In this document: piece after piece, positions 42,892 through 53,467 of the stretch
Layout: each line of letters opens with the position of its first letter
Numbering within the stretch: position 1 is the stretch's first letter
Origin: CAVQJU01 sp963755195
GTDB taxonomy: Bacteria; Acidobacteriota; Vicinamibacteria; Vicinamibacterales; CAVVIG01
DNA: 64,000 nucleotides
Assembly: GCA_963755195.1 (NCBI GenBank)
Contig: CAVWIZ010000004.1
Location: 434,001-498,000, forward strand
Direction of reading: 5' to 3'
The notes under the pieces: generated by a model
What the model was told of the DNA's origin: nothing
What the model saw: only the letters and a program-made list of their open reading frames with translations
Databases searched by the model: none
Program-made: the position numbers and the translations under genes

Positions 42892-45002
42892 CTACGGAAG
42901 CCTGAACGCGAGCAGCTCGCCCGTGTACGACCCGCCGCTGATGGCGAGCACGATGTACTGCTTGCCGTTCAGCATGTAGGTCATCGGTGTTCCGCTCTGG
43001 GGCGCGGGCATGTACAGCGAGCCGACCTCATTGCCGTTGGCTTTGTCGTACGCCCGCAGCATCGCGCCGCGCTGGCCGTTCGGCGTCGTGAAGAAGCCGC
43101 CTTCGCCGGCGACGAGGAGCGTCTTCGTCACCAGCGTGCCGATGCGTCCCGTGCGTCCGGTTTTCGGAATCGTGACGCCTTTGAGCGCCGGATGATTCCT
43201 GATGTTGTCTGGCGTTTCGCCGTGCGCGATCTGCCACACGAGGTCGCCTTTGTTCATGTCGAACGCCGTGATCCGCCCGTACGGCGGCTTGATGAGCGGC
43301 AGTCCCTGCACGGTGAGCGCGCCGCCACCGCCGCCTTCGGCCGCCGCCGGGGGCGCCTGGTTGACCGGCACGGGTGCCGCGATACCCGGCGTGCCGGCTT
43401 CACCGCCCGCGGCCGGCGGCGCGCCCGCGCGGCCTCGACCGGCAGGCGCCGGCGCGTTCGGATCGCGCGCCGTGCCCGAGATGTACGCGAAGTCCGATCT
43501 TGGGCTGCCGTCGTTCTTCAACAACCCCAGCGGCGTCGGCGTGGTCGTCGAATAGACGTAGAGCATTTTCGTTTCGGTGTCGAACGACCCGCCGGGCCAA
43601 TTGGTGCCGCCGCCCGCCGACGGCAACATCAGCGTGGCGAGCGGCCCCGGCCACGTGGACACGATCGGCGGCGTGTAGAGCGGGCCGAGCTTGTAGCGCG
43701 AGGCGAGTTTTACGGCCTCCGCCTTGATCTCGGGCGTGAAATCGACGAGATCGTCGAGCGACACGCCCTGGCGATCGTATGCCGGCGGCCTGGTGGGGAA
43801 GGGCTGTGTGGGTGCGTACCACTCACCGGGCACGTTGCCTTTTTCCACCGGCCGCTCCTCGATCGGCCAGATGGGTTGTCCGGTGACGCGATCGAACACG
43901 TACAAGAATGCCTGCTTCGTGGGTTGTGCCAGCGCTTTGATCACGCGCCCATTGACGGTGATGTCGATCAGAATCGGCGCGCACGGGATGTCGAAGTCCC
44001 AGATGCCGTGGTGGATGAGCTGGTAGTGCCACTTGCGCTGGCCCGTCGTCAGATCGACGGCGACGACCGTTTCGCCAAAGAGGCCCGCGCCCGGCCGATG
44101 GCCGCCGTAGAAGTCGCCCGTCGGCAGCTCCACGGGGAGATACACCATGTTCGAGCTCTTCGTCGACCGAGATCTGTCCCCACACGCCGGCATTGCCGGT
44201 GTACACCCACGATTCTTTTTCCCACGTGTCGTTGCCGAACTCGCCGAGTTGCGGAATCGTGTGAAAGATCCACAGGCGCTTGCCGGTTTTGACGTCGAAG
44301 CCGCGGATGTAGCCCTTTTCGTTCTGCCGGCTTTTTGGCGCGCCGCCGGGCATGTGCGCGGCGCCGATGATGACGGTGTTCTTCGCGACGATCGGCGTCG
44401 CGTGCAGGCCGATCTCGCCGGTGATGGGATCCATCACCTGGTCGTTGTCGAGCTTCAGATCGACCAGGCCGTTGACGCCGAAGCTCCTCACGAGCTCGCC
44501 CGTCATCGCGTTCAACGCGACGAGCTGATAGCCGGGCGTGACGTAGAGCACGCGCTTGTCGTTCTGACCGTCGGTCCAGTACGCGAGCCCGCGTCCCGGA
44601 GAGCTTGCGCGGCGCGGCGTCGCCGCGCTTGCCTTCGAGCTCGCTGTGCGACCACAGCATCTCGCCGGTTTCCGCGTCGAGCCCGACGACGGCCCTGCGC
44701 GAGCCGGCGGTGACGTAGATCATCCCGTTCGCCATCAGCGGCGTCGATTCCCAGTTGTACTCGGGCCGCGGGCCGAGGGCATCGGCCTTGAACCGCCACG
44801 CGACCTGCAGTTTTCCGAAGTTGTCTTTGTTGATCTGGTCGAGCGGCGAGTAGTGGGTGTTCGCCAGATCGGCGCCGTACGTGCGCCACTCCCGATTCGG
44901 CGCCGGGGTCTGGCCGACCAGCCTGATGGTCGCGCCCGTCACGCCCGCGGCGAGCGCGAGCAGCGTAGCAATCAACGAGAGGCGTCGCGGCATCGTCGTC
45001 AT
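42892..45002 (-). CDS. PQQ-binding propeller dehydrogenase (copy 2, frameshifts)
   Basis: Tandem paralogue of the gene at 40743, with the same blade motifs in the same order: EWRTYGADLANTHYSPLDQI, VVGLDAETGEMLWSHSELEG, RLWIFHTIPQLGEFGNDTWE, GHRPGAGLFGETVVAVDLTT and TPMTYMLNGKQYIVLAISGG. The start MTTMPRRLSLIATLLALAAG (45002) is a signal peptide. A Pro/Ala/Gly-rich insertion (PAPAGRGRAGAPPAAGGEAG) distinguishes it from copy 1. Frame changes lie near 44600 and 44150. It is divergent from the ankyrin gene. A different substrate range from copy 1 is likely but not shown. Confidence 0.87.
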
Positions 45003-45078
45003 GGATCGGCCTCGCTTGTCAGAGCGCATTTCCCAGGCGGTCGTCGCCCTGGGGTGCCGTGTATGATAGAACCTCTTC

Positions 45079-46942
45079 ATGCGAAATGGGATCACGGCGT
45101 TTCTGGGCCTGTTGTGCTCCGTTTCGGTGGCCTGGGGGGCCGACGACGCCGCCAAGGCCGGTCCGACGGCGGCCCAACTTCGCGACGCGGCCGCCCGGAA
45201 CCTCGCGCTGTTCCAAGCCAGCCAGAAGAACTGGTTCGAAGTCCAACGGTGCAACTCGTGCCACCACCAATATCAGCCGGCGCTGGCCTACCGGTCGGCG
45301 CGCGAGCACGGAATTCCGTTTGACGAGGCGATCGCGCGGGCCGATGCGGCCAAGGCGTACACCTACGCCGACATCGACAGGGCGGTGCAGTACCTCGTGG
45401 CTCATCGAGTCGGCCGTCGACGACGCGTACCGGCTGATTGCCGCGGATGCGGCTGGCGTCCGGCCGAACCTCGGGACCGCGGTGATGGCGCGCAACGTGA
45501 TCGGATCGGCAAAATGCCGCCGGCGACTGGCCGAGCCACCGGCAGCGCCCGCCTTCTTCCTACAGCAACTTCACGTTCACCGCCCTGGGCGTCCGGGCCA
45601 TTCAGCTTTACAGCCATCCGACGCAGAAGAACGAAGTCGCGAAGCACGTCGCGCTCGCGCGTCGATGGCTCCAGTCGCATCGTCCGGTCGACACGGAAGA
45701 GCGGACGTATCAAGTTGCTCGGGCTGAAGTGGGCGGGCGCCGATCGGAGTTCGCTCCAGAAGCTTGCGCGCGCGCTCGCCGCCACGCAGGAAGCCGACGG
45801 CGGCTGGAGTTCTCTCGACGGCCGCGCGAGCGATGCGTATTCGACGGCGCAGGCGCTTGTCGCGCTGCACGACGCAGGCGGTGTCGCCATCTCGGACCGC
45901 AACTGGCGGCGCGGCATCGACTACCTGCTGAAGACGCAGGCGGCCGACGGTTCCTGGCACGTGGCGACGCGACTCTATCCTCCGGCGCCGCTCAGCCCGC
46001 CGTACTTCGAGAGCGGCCTGCCGTACGGACACGATCAGTTTCTGTCCGCGCAAGGCGGGGCGTGGGCCGTCATGGCCCTCGCGAGCGCCCTCGGCCCGGG
46101 CAAACCTGTCGTGCCCGAGCCGTTGCCCGGCGTCGCTCCGCAGAATGTCGAACCGTGGGCCGAGACGATCCTGTTTGGATCGGCGGCCGATGTGAAGCGG
46201 CTGCTCGACGGCGGACTCGATCCGAACGCGGCGACGAAGTCCGGCGGCACGACGGCGCTCATGATGGCGGCGCCTGACGCGGAAAAGATGAAGGTCCTGA
46301 TCGATCGCGGCGCGAACGTGAACGCGCGATCGGAGACGAAGTACACGGCGCTGATGGTGGCGACGCAGCACCTCCAGTCGACGGCCGCCGTGCGCCTGCT
46401 GCTGTCGCACGGCGCCGACGCCAGTCAGTCGCAGGGCCAGCCGCTGTTCAACGCGGATCCGCTCTTCCTCGCGGCGTACGCCGGCAACGCCGAGGTGCTG
46501 CCGGATCTGCTGAAGGCGGGCGCGAGCCTGAACGGCGAGATGCGGCTTCATCGGCACGTCGAACACCGATGCGATTTCAGGCGCCGTGCGCCACGGCTAC
46601 CTCGACGTCGCGCGCGTGCTGGTCGAGCTCGGCGCGCCCGTCGATCGCACCGACGCGCGGATTACGCCGCTCGTGAAGGCCGTGCTGGGCGACCAGGTCG
46701 AGATGGCGAGGTTCCTGATCTCGAAGGGCGCCGGCGTCAACCACGTCGACGGCAACGGCATGACGCCGCTGCTGTATGCCGCGTCGATCGACTTCGGCAG
46801 CTCCGCGATGATCGACATGCTGCTCAAGGCCGGCGCGCGCACCGACATGAAGACGAAAGACGGCAAGACGGCGCTCGACCTCGCGCGGCAGTACAAGCAC
46901 ACGCACCTGATCGCCAGCCTCGGCGACCACGCAACGCGCTGA
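45079..46942 (+). CDS. Exported haem-motif, alpha/alpha-toroid and ankyrin-repeat protein (frameshifted)
   Basis: A mosaic protein of about 620 residues. A signal peptide (MRNGITAFLGLLCSVSVAWG) precedes a CNSCHH haem-type motif in VQRCNSCHHQYQPALAYRSA. Terpene-cyclase/prenyltransferase-like repeats follow (DGGWSSLDGRASDAYSTAQA; GIDYLLKTQAADGSWHVATR). Then come at least five ankyrin repeats (DVKRLLDGGLDPNAATKSGG, MKVLIDRGANVNARSETKYT, VARVLVELGAPVDRTDARIT, MIDMLLKAGARTDMKTKDGK). Frame changes occur near 45405, 45505, 45705 and 46560. A similar order is, to my recollection, seen in Acidobacteriota proteins, but the function is unknown. It precedes an NHL-propeller gene by 18 bases and is probably cotranscribed. 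Confidence 0.75.
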
Positions 46943-46960
46943 TTCCAAGGAGTGGAGGTC

Positions 46961-48064
46961 ATGAAACACGCGGTTCTTGGTTTGATGGTTCTGTTGTGCG
47001 CGTCCGCCGCGCAGGTCGCCCGCGCTCAGCAGGCGGTGCCGGAAATCCCGTTCGACTCGGTGCCCAATCTGCTCAAGCTGCCGCCGATCTGAATTTCGGC
47101 GAGGACGCGGGCGTCGCCGTGAACTCGAAGGGCCACATCTTCGTGTACACGCGATCGAACAGCGCGACCGGCGCGGCGTACGGCGGCGCGGCATCGCAGC
47201 TCCTCGAATTCGATCAGACCGGCAAGTTCGTTCGCGAGATCGGCAAGGGCCTCTACGCGTGGGCGTTCGCGCACGTCGTGCGCGTCGACAAGGACGACAA
47301 CATCTGGGCGGTTGACAAGGGCTCGGACATGGTCGTCAAGTTCAACCCCGATGGCCACGTCGCGATGGTGTTCGGCCGGAAGAAGGAAGCGTCGGACAAA
47401 GAGGCCGAGCCATGGGAGCGGAATCGCAATCCGCCGCTGCGCGCCGATCAACGGCAACTTCCGGCAGCCGACCGACGTCGCGTGGAACGCGGCGGGCGAC
47501 ATCTTCATCAGCGACGGCTACGTCAACTCGCGCGTCGCGAAGTACGACAAGAACGGCGACTGGGTGAAGAGCTTCGGCGAGCCGGGCAGCGGGCCGGGCC
47601 AGTTGAACACGCCGCACAGCATCGCGACCGACGCGCGAGGGAACGTGTACGTGGCCAATCGCGGCAACGTCCGGATCGAGGTGTTCGACGGCGACGGCAA
47701 GTACCTGCGACAGATCAAGCTCGACGTCCCCGTTCCTCCCGACGCGAAGCCCGCGATCGGCAACACGCCGGCGCCGAACGCCCCGCCCGGCACGCTGAGC
47801 CCGGGCGCGCCCTGGGCGGTCTGCATCACACCCGGACCAAACCAGGTGTTGTACGCCGCCGACGCGTATCCCGGCCGAATCTACAAGGTGTCGCTCGACG
47901 GGAAGATCCTCGGCGTCCTCGGCAAGTCGGGGAAGCAGCCCAAGCAGTTCGGCTGGGTCCACGAGATTGCGTGCCCGTCGGAGAACGAGCTGTACGTCGC
48001 CGAGATTCTGAACTGGCGCGTGCAGAAGCTGACGCTGCGTCCCGAGCGCAGCTCGACGAAGTAG
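46961..48064 (+). CDS. Exported NHL-repeat beta-propeller protein (two frameshifts)
   Basis: About 365 residues with a signal peptide (LMVLLCASAAQVARAQQ) and six-bladed-propeller repeats: GVAVNSKGHIFVYTRS, VVRVDKDDNIWAVDKGSDMV, PTDVAWNAAGDIFISDGYVN, PHSIATDARGNVYVANRGNV, and IACPSENELYVAEILNWRVQ. Frame changes near 47090 and 47445 are needed to read through. ATG 46961 has AAGGAGTGGAGG upstream. NHL proteins of this type include scaffolds and peptidyl-glycine lyase-like enzymes; no catalytic residues could be assigned. It follows the ankyrin protein in the same direction. Confidence 0.78.
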
Positions 48065-48120
48065 GTGTCGCTTCGCGACGCCGTCGAATCGTTCTACTCG
48101 CTCGGGCCGCGTTGGTGACC

Positions 48121-48171
48121 GTGCTCCGTGCACTTCCTCTGTGTCTTTGTGCCTCTGTGGCCCCGTGACTA
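48121..48171 (-). repeat. Short-word repeat island, CTCTGTGT/CTTTGTGC type
   Basis: CCTCTGTGTCTTTGTGCCTC followed by TGTGGCC consists of 8-base words CTCTGTGT, CTTTGTGC and CTCTGTGG. It reaches the TAG stop (48169-48171) of the response regulator. A related stretch (CCACGGAGGCACAGAGG) lies at 31510-31527, 15-35 bases beyond the yaeQ stop. Confidence 0.65.
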
Positions 48172-49005
48172 CAGGGACTTGCCCAGGCGCGCTTGCAGGC
48201 CCTCGCGATAGCCGCGGCTGAGCGTCAGCCGCGTCTTGTCGTTGAGCGTGATGATGTATTCGCCGTTGAACGACGAGCGGAGCTCGTGAATCCGGTCGAC
48301 GTTGACGATGGTCGACCGGTGGATCCTGACAAACTGCGCCGCGTCGAGCTGCGACTCGAGGTGCGCCATCGTGCCGCGCACCAGGTGCGTCTGCGGTCCG
48401 ATGTGCAGCCGCACGTAATTTCCCGCCGCCTCGCACCAGTCGATGTCCTGGATGCGGACGAAGTAGATCCGGCCGCTCGACTTGATCACGAGCCGGTCGC
48501 GCCGTTCGCTGCCGTGCTCTCGATGTTCTCCGCTGCTCCGGCCGCCAGATGGGCTTCTGGTCACTCCGTCGGCCGAAGGGCGTTGCAGTTCCGGGAGGAG
48601 GGTCATCAGCTGACGGCCGACCGTGGTGGCCTGGCGCCTCGCGATGTGCTGGCGCGCGTGCGTCAGCGCCGACTTGAACCGCTCGGCGCTGAACGGTTTG
48701 AGCAGGTAGTCGAGCGCGTGGATTTCGAAGGCCTGGAGCGCGTATTCGTCGTACGCCGTGACAAAGACCACGGCCGGCATGTCCTGGCCGAGCGTGCGCG
48801 CCAGGGCGAAGCCGTCCATCTGCGGCATCTGCACGTCGAGAAACACCAAATCGGGCGCTGTCGCCTCAATCACCGAGAGGGCCTGCGGCGCCGTCGAGCA
48901 TTCGCCGACCACCTCGATGTCGGCTTCGTTGCGCAGCAGCGCCAGGACGCGGGCCCTCGCCACCGGCTCATCGTCCACCACCAGCGTTCGAATTTTCGAT
49001 GTCAT
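48169..49005 (-). CDS. LytTR-family response regulator
   Basis: A 278-residue transcription factor. The receiver domain shows IRTLVVDDEPVARARVLALL (acidic pocket), the phospho-Asp in PDLVFLDVQMPQMDGFALAR and the Lys in LDYLLKPFSAERF. The LytTR DNA-binding domain contains RIYFVRIQDIDWCEAAGNYV and FVRIHRSTIVNVDRIHELRS. A Ser/Gly/Arg-rich linker joins them. Its start overlaps the stop of the histidine kinase (ATGA), so the two form one cistron pair. LytTR regulators bind paired short motifs in target promoters, but none was sought here. Confidence 0.93.
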   Translation of the reverse strand: MTSKIRTLVVDDEPVARARVLALLRNEADIEVVGECSTAPQALSVIEATAPDLVFLDVQMPQMDGFALARTLGQDMPAVVFVTAYDEYALQAFEIHALDYLLKPFSAERFKSALTHARQHIARRQATTVGRQLMTLLPELQRPSADGVTRSPSGGRSSGEHREHGSERRDRLVIKSSGRIYFVRIQDIDWCEAAGNYVRLHIGPQTHLVRGTMAHLESQLDAAQFVRIHRSTIVNVDRIHELRSSFNGEYIITLNDKTRLTLSRGYREGLQARLGKSL

Positions 49006-50154
49006 GCGGCCCCGATCCGAATTGGCTCCGCCTCGGTATGTTCGACCTGGAAGGGAATGCGGACGGTGACGCAGAAGCCCCGTTCGAGATTCGAAAAGGC
49101 GAACTGGTACTCCGAGCGATACAAGTGCTCGAGCCGCGCGCGCGTGTTCTCGAGCCCGACGCCGCGGTTGAGCGCCATCAGGCGTTCGGGCGGCAGGCCG
49201 TCGCCGCTGTCGCGGATCTGAATCGTCAGCTTCGAGGCCGTCGCGCTCGGCGTGAATGGCGATCCACCCGGGCCGGGCGTTCGGCGCGATGCCGTGGCGG
49301 ATCGCGTTTTCGACCAGCGGCTGCAGCAGCAGATTGGGCACCAGCGCGTCGAGCGTCTCCGGCTGGACGTGCATCTTGACGTGCAGCCGATCGCCCAACC
49401 GCGTCTGCTCGATTTCGACGTACTTCTGCAGCACGTCGAGCTCGTCCTTGAGCGGCACTTCCTGAATGCCCGATGTGTGCAGCGTCATGCGCAGCAGATC
49501 GCCGAGCTGATCGATCATCACGTCGGCGGCCTCCACGTCGGTGCGAATCAGTCCGGAAATCGTGTTCAGCGTGTTGAAGAGAAAGTGCGGGTGGAGCTGG
49601 CGCTGCAGCGCCTGCAGCTGCGCTTCGACCAGACGGGTTTCGAGGTGCGCCGTGTTGAGCGCGCGCGCTTCCGACTCACGGCGGTACGCCAGCGCGTGCG
49701 CGACGCCGATGAGGAACAGATACGTCATCAGCAGCCAGTCGAGCTGCCAGAGGTACTGCGCGAGCGTGTAGTTCCACCAGCCTTCGAAGCTGGGAGGCGG
49801 GCCGGTCAGGGGCATCAACGACACTCGCAGCCCGATCATCACCGCCGTGTGAACGACGGAGTATGTCAACGCGCCCGCTGCGTGGACGAGCACCTGAATG
49901 GGCCATCGCGCGCGGGCAAGCGGCGCGCGCACACCCCACGCCATGATGACGGGGGCGAGTAGCGCCGGGATGTACCAGTACACGAGGTTGACCAGGAACA
50001 GATACCGCAGCCCGTGCGAGGTCGGCTCGTGCGTGACCTGCCCCAGCCAGTACGCCTGGAACGTGGACGACACCCCGAATGCCGTCGCGATGACGAACAG
50101 GAGCGGCGCGGAAATCCGGTCGCGCTTCGTCATAAAGGGCACTATCGCCGTCAT
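49002..50154 (-). CDS. LytS-like sensor histidine kinase (His_kinase family, one frameshift)
   Basis: Membrane sensor with about five to six helices (LLFVIATAFGVSSTFQAYWL, YLFLVNLVYWYIPALLAPVI, WLLMTYLFLIGVAHALAYRR) and no large extracellular loop. The phospho-acceptor is in QLHPHFLFNTLNTISGLIRT, and the N box is VPNLLLQPLVENAIRHGIAP. A frame change near 49245 restores the ATP lid (GDGLPPERLMALNRGVGLEN, TRARLEHLY). It acts on the overlapping LytTR regulator. Start ATG 50154 or 50133 are both possible. Confidence 0.9.
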
Positions 50155-50400
50155 TCGTCCCGCCCGTCAAGGTGGAGAACGTGTTGGCGGCTGTTGACCG
50201 GCCATCCATCACCACGGGGCCGCGACTCATCACACCAAACACGTGTCGCTCGCGAGTTCACGAGCTTAGACGCCGGAACTCGCTGTGCAGTTCGACCGAC
50301 AAGTGTGCGCGACCCATTCCTCCCTGAATCCCCGCGACTCGTGGTCTCCGGACGGTGACTCGTCACAAATTGGTTGGAGCGTCCCGCGTCCGTCGTGAAG

Positions 50401-50985
50401 ATGGCCTCGATGCTCGCACGCTCTGTGATCGCCCTGTCGACCCTGTCGCTGGTCGTCCGCCTGTACGATGCGTTCGGCCTTCCCGCTCGCGATCTCATGT
50501 CGGCGCACGCGATTGCCGGCGCGATCCTGAACCGCGGCGGAATCAGTGTGACGTGGCGCGACTGCTCACGCGAAGACTGCGCGACGCCCGTGGCGCCGGC
50601 CGAGCTCGTCGTGCGCGTCATCGCGGCTCCGCCGGCCGGCGAGCCCGACTCGCTGGGCTTTTCCTACGTCGACCTCGAGCGCCGATCGGGCACGCTGGCG
50701 ACCGTGTTTGCCGATCGCGTCGCGGCGTTCTCGGCCCTGTGCTCACGCGACCGCGGCGAGCTCCTCGGCCGGGCGATGGCTCACGAGATTGGGCATCTGC
50801 TGCTCGGCACGATGCGGCACGCCGATCGTGGCCTGATGCGCAGCCGCTGGACGGCGATCGAGTTGATGAACAACCAGCCACAGGATTGGGCGCTCTCGCG
50901 CGAAGAAGGCGTCCTGATGCGCCGCGCCGTTGCCGTCCGTCAGCGCCACCCCAAACAGCCCGCCCGCCACGTCGCCCGCCAATAG
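50401..50985 (+). CDS. Putative small zinc metalloprotease (HExGH motif)
   Basis: A protein of about 194 residues with a hydrophobic N-terminus (RSVIALSTLSLVVRLYDAF). The core motif is MAHEIGHLLLGTMRHADRGLM: HExxHxxGxxxH followed after four residues by Met, as in short metzincin-like proteins. The N-terminal half may be a strand-rich cap (VTWRDCSREDCATPVAPAEL with two Cys). ATG 50401 is preferred over TTG 50374. I recall similar proteins as conserved hypotheticals in Acidobacteriota. Substrate unknown; the zinc site is an inference from the motif. Confidence 0.6.
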   Translation: MASMLARSVIALSTLSLVVRLYDAFGLPARDLMSAHAIAGAILNRGGISVTWRDCSREDCATPVAPAELVVRVIAAPPAGEPDSLGFSYVDLERRSGTLATVFADRVAAFSALCSRDRGELLGRAMAHEIGHLLLGTMRHADRGLMRSRWTAIELMNNQPQDWALSREEGVLMRRAVAVRQRHPKQPARHVARQ

Positions 50986-51052
50986 ACCAGCCCGTCGTGC
51001 GCCGCAGTTCTGCAGCCTTGCGCGTATAGGACAGCGGACGTGTGCCCTTATG

Positions 51053-52797
51053 ATGAGGTCCATGAACCCTGTGCGCACCACGGCTGCCCTTGCCGTTCTG
51101 GCGGCTGTGTCGATGGTTGTCATTGTCATGGCCCAGCGGACAAACCCAAAACAACAAGCATTTTCGGTGGTGGAAGCGAGCATTCCCGCCATGCAGACGG
51201 CCATGAAGGAAGGCCGCGTCACGTCCCATGAGCTCGTGCTTCAGTATTTCGCGCGTATCGCGACGTACGAGCACACCCTTCACGCGGCGCTGGCCGTCAG
51301 CCAGGAGGCGCTCAAGGAGGCCGACCTGCGCGACCGCGAACGGGCGCAGGGGCGTGTGAGAGGTCCTCTGCACGGCATTCCTGTCGCGCTGAAGGACAAC
51401 ATCCAGACGACCACGATGCCCACGACCGGCGGAGCGCTCGCGTTCGAACGGCTCGTCCCTCGCGACGAGGCGACGCTCGCACGGAACCTGCGCGAAGCCG
51501 GCGCCGTCATCATCGCCAAGACGGGCATGACCGAACTGGCAAACTGGGTGGCGGACGATCCCACGCCGATGCCGACCAACTACAACGCGCTCGGCGGATT
51601 CGGCTTCAATCCCTACGACCCTCGACGCGATCCGCGCGACGCCACGTTCGACGGCCGGCCGGCCCTCGCAAACCGGCGGATCGAGCTCAGGCATCGGCAC
51701 GGCCGCCAGCTTCTGGGCCGCGAATGTCGGTACCGAAACGTCCGGGTCGATTCTCAGTCCTTCAAATCAGAACATGCTCGCCGGCATCAAGCCGACCGTG
51801 GGCCGAATCAGCCGTTACGGAGTGATTCCGATCACGGCCGATCAAGATACGCCGGGGCCGATGGCGAGAGACGTGACCGACGCGGCCATCATGCTCGGCG
51901 CGCTCGAAGGCGCGTTGCCGGATCCGCGCGACCCGGCGACCGCACGGTGCGCCCCTGCGCCCGGGACGAACAGGGGAGACTATCGGCCGTTTCTCCGTGC
52001 CGACGCTCTCAAGGGCGCCCGCATCGGGATTCCGCGCGCGTTCTTCTACGACCGCGTGGCACTGCCCGGCGAACGCGAGCCGCGCGGCGGGCTGTCCGCC
52101 GCGCAGACCGCTGTGATGGTCGAGGCAATCACCGTCCTCAAGCGGCAGGGCGCCATCGTCGTCGACCCGGCCAATATCCCGAGCGTGGTGGATGCCGATT
52201 CCTCGAAGCAACTTCCTGCGGTGGCGCATTTGCTCGGGCGCCGACATGGCCAAAGGCAAGGATGCCAACTGCTCAGTCGGCCTGAAGTACGGGATGAAGC
52301 GCGACTTCAACAAGTGGCTCGCGTCGCTCGGGCCATCGGCGCCGGTGAAGAGCCTGACGGAGTTGCGAGCGTGGAATCTCGCGCACGCGAGGGCGGGTGC
52401 GCTCAAGTACGGCCAGTCGAATCTCGACATCTCCGACGAGATGGACGTCGAGCGCGACCGCGTCCGGTACGAAGCCGACCGCGCGAAGGACATCCGGCTG
52501 GCAGGGACGCATGGGATCGACGAGGTGATGACGGCCGAGCGGCTGGACGCCCTGCTGTTTCCCGGGCCAAGCGGCGCGGGCATCACCGCGCGCGTGGGAT
52601 ATCCGACGGTCATCGTGCCGTTCGGCATGGTGCCGAACGCGCCCACGCCGCCGTTTCCAATCGGTTTCGATGCGAAGCCGGCGCCCTACGGCGTCAGCTT
52701 CAGCGGCCGCGCCTGCAGCGAGCCGCGACTCATCGAGCTGGCATACGCCTTTGAACGCGCCACGAAGCGGCGGGTACCGCCGCCGAGCGCGCCGTAA
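51053..52797 (+). CDS. Exported amidase, amidase-signature family (frameshifts)
   Basis: Amide hydrolase of about 580 residues. A signal peptide is present (TTAALAVLAAVSMVVIVMAQ). The Ser-cisSer-Lys triad is visible: Lys in GIPVALKDNIQTTTMPTTGG, the Gly-Ser-rich loop TGGSSSGIGTAASFWAANVG, and the nucleophile in GTETSGSILSPSNQNMLAGI. Frame changes lie near 51660 and 52200. The C-terminal part (LLFPGPSGAGITARVGYPTV) is normal. A periplasmic member probably acts on peptide or aryl amides; the substrate is unknown. Confidence 0.88.
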
Positions 52798-52868
52798 GGA
52801 AGCCGTAATCTATGGCTATTTGCGCAGCAGCGAACTACTCTATCGGCACTCAGAGGCCCTTGGTGAAC

Positions 52869-53438
52869 ATGCCCCGCGTGGACGACGTCACCCTGCTGCT
52901 GGCGCAGTGGCGGAAGGGGTCTGCCGAGGCCGAAGCCCAGTTGATGGAGCGCGTCCAGGGCGAGCTTCGCCGCCTGGCGGCCGGCTACATGCGTCGCGAG
53001 CGGGCCGGCCAGACGCTGCAGCCGACGGCGGTCGTGAACGAGGCGTACATCCGGCTGCTGCCGCAGCGCGGCGTCCCCTGGGAAAACCGCGCGCATTTCT
53101 TCGGCATCGCCGCGAAAATGATGCGGCGCGTGCTCGTCGATCATGCGCGGCGGCGGCGCGCGGTCAAGCGCGACGCGGGCCCTGGCGATCCCGTGTCAAT
53201 CTCCGGCGTCGCCTCGCCGGCGCGCGAAGCCGATCCGGTGGACGTGCTCGCGCTTCACGATGCGTTGTCGGCGCTCGCGGAGCTCGATCACAGGCAGGCC
53301 GAGATCGTGGAGATGCGGTTTTTTGCGGGCTTGACCGTTGAAGAAGTGGCCGAGGTGCTGGACATTTCGCCCGCCACCGTCAAGCGCGAGTGGGCGACGG
53401 CCAAGTTGTGGCTGCGGCGGCGGATGCGAAGTCTCTAA
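52869..53438 (+). CDS. ECF sigma factor, TIGR02999 (acidobacterial/planctomycete) type
   Basis: A 189-residue sigma factor. VTLLLAQWRKGSAEAEAQLM, LQPTAVVNEAYIRLLPQRGV, NRAHFFGIAAKMMRRVLVDH and ARRRRAVKRDAG are diagnostic of the TIGR02999 group, and region 4 reads HRQAEIVEMRFFAGLTVEEV then SPATVKREWATAKLWL. MPRVDD (52869) is chosen as start since family members begin here; the frame is open from 52812. It precedes a receptor-like Ser/Thr kinase by 29 bases, its likely partner. Confidence 0.92.
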   Translation: MPRVDDVTLLLAQWRKGSAEAEAQLMERVQGELRRLAAGYMRRERAGQTLQPTAVVNEAYIRLLPQRGVPWENRAHFFGIAAKMMRRVLVDHARRRRAVKRDAGPGDPVSISGVASPAREADPVDVLALHDALSALAELDHRQAEIVEMRFFAGLTVEEVAEVLDISPATVKREWATAKLWLRRRMRSL

Positions 53439-53467
53439 GGTCTGCTGGACACTCAAGGACGATCACG

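Noticed and set aside
45079..48168. A single 1029-residue protein spanning the ankyrin and NHL genes
   Set aside because: It arises because frameshifts remove the ankyrin stop; ATG 46961 with a strong ribosome binding site and signal peptide marks a separate NHL gene.
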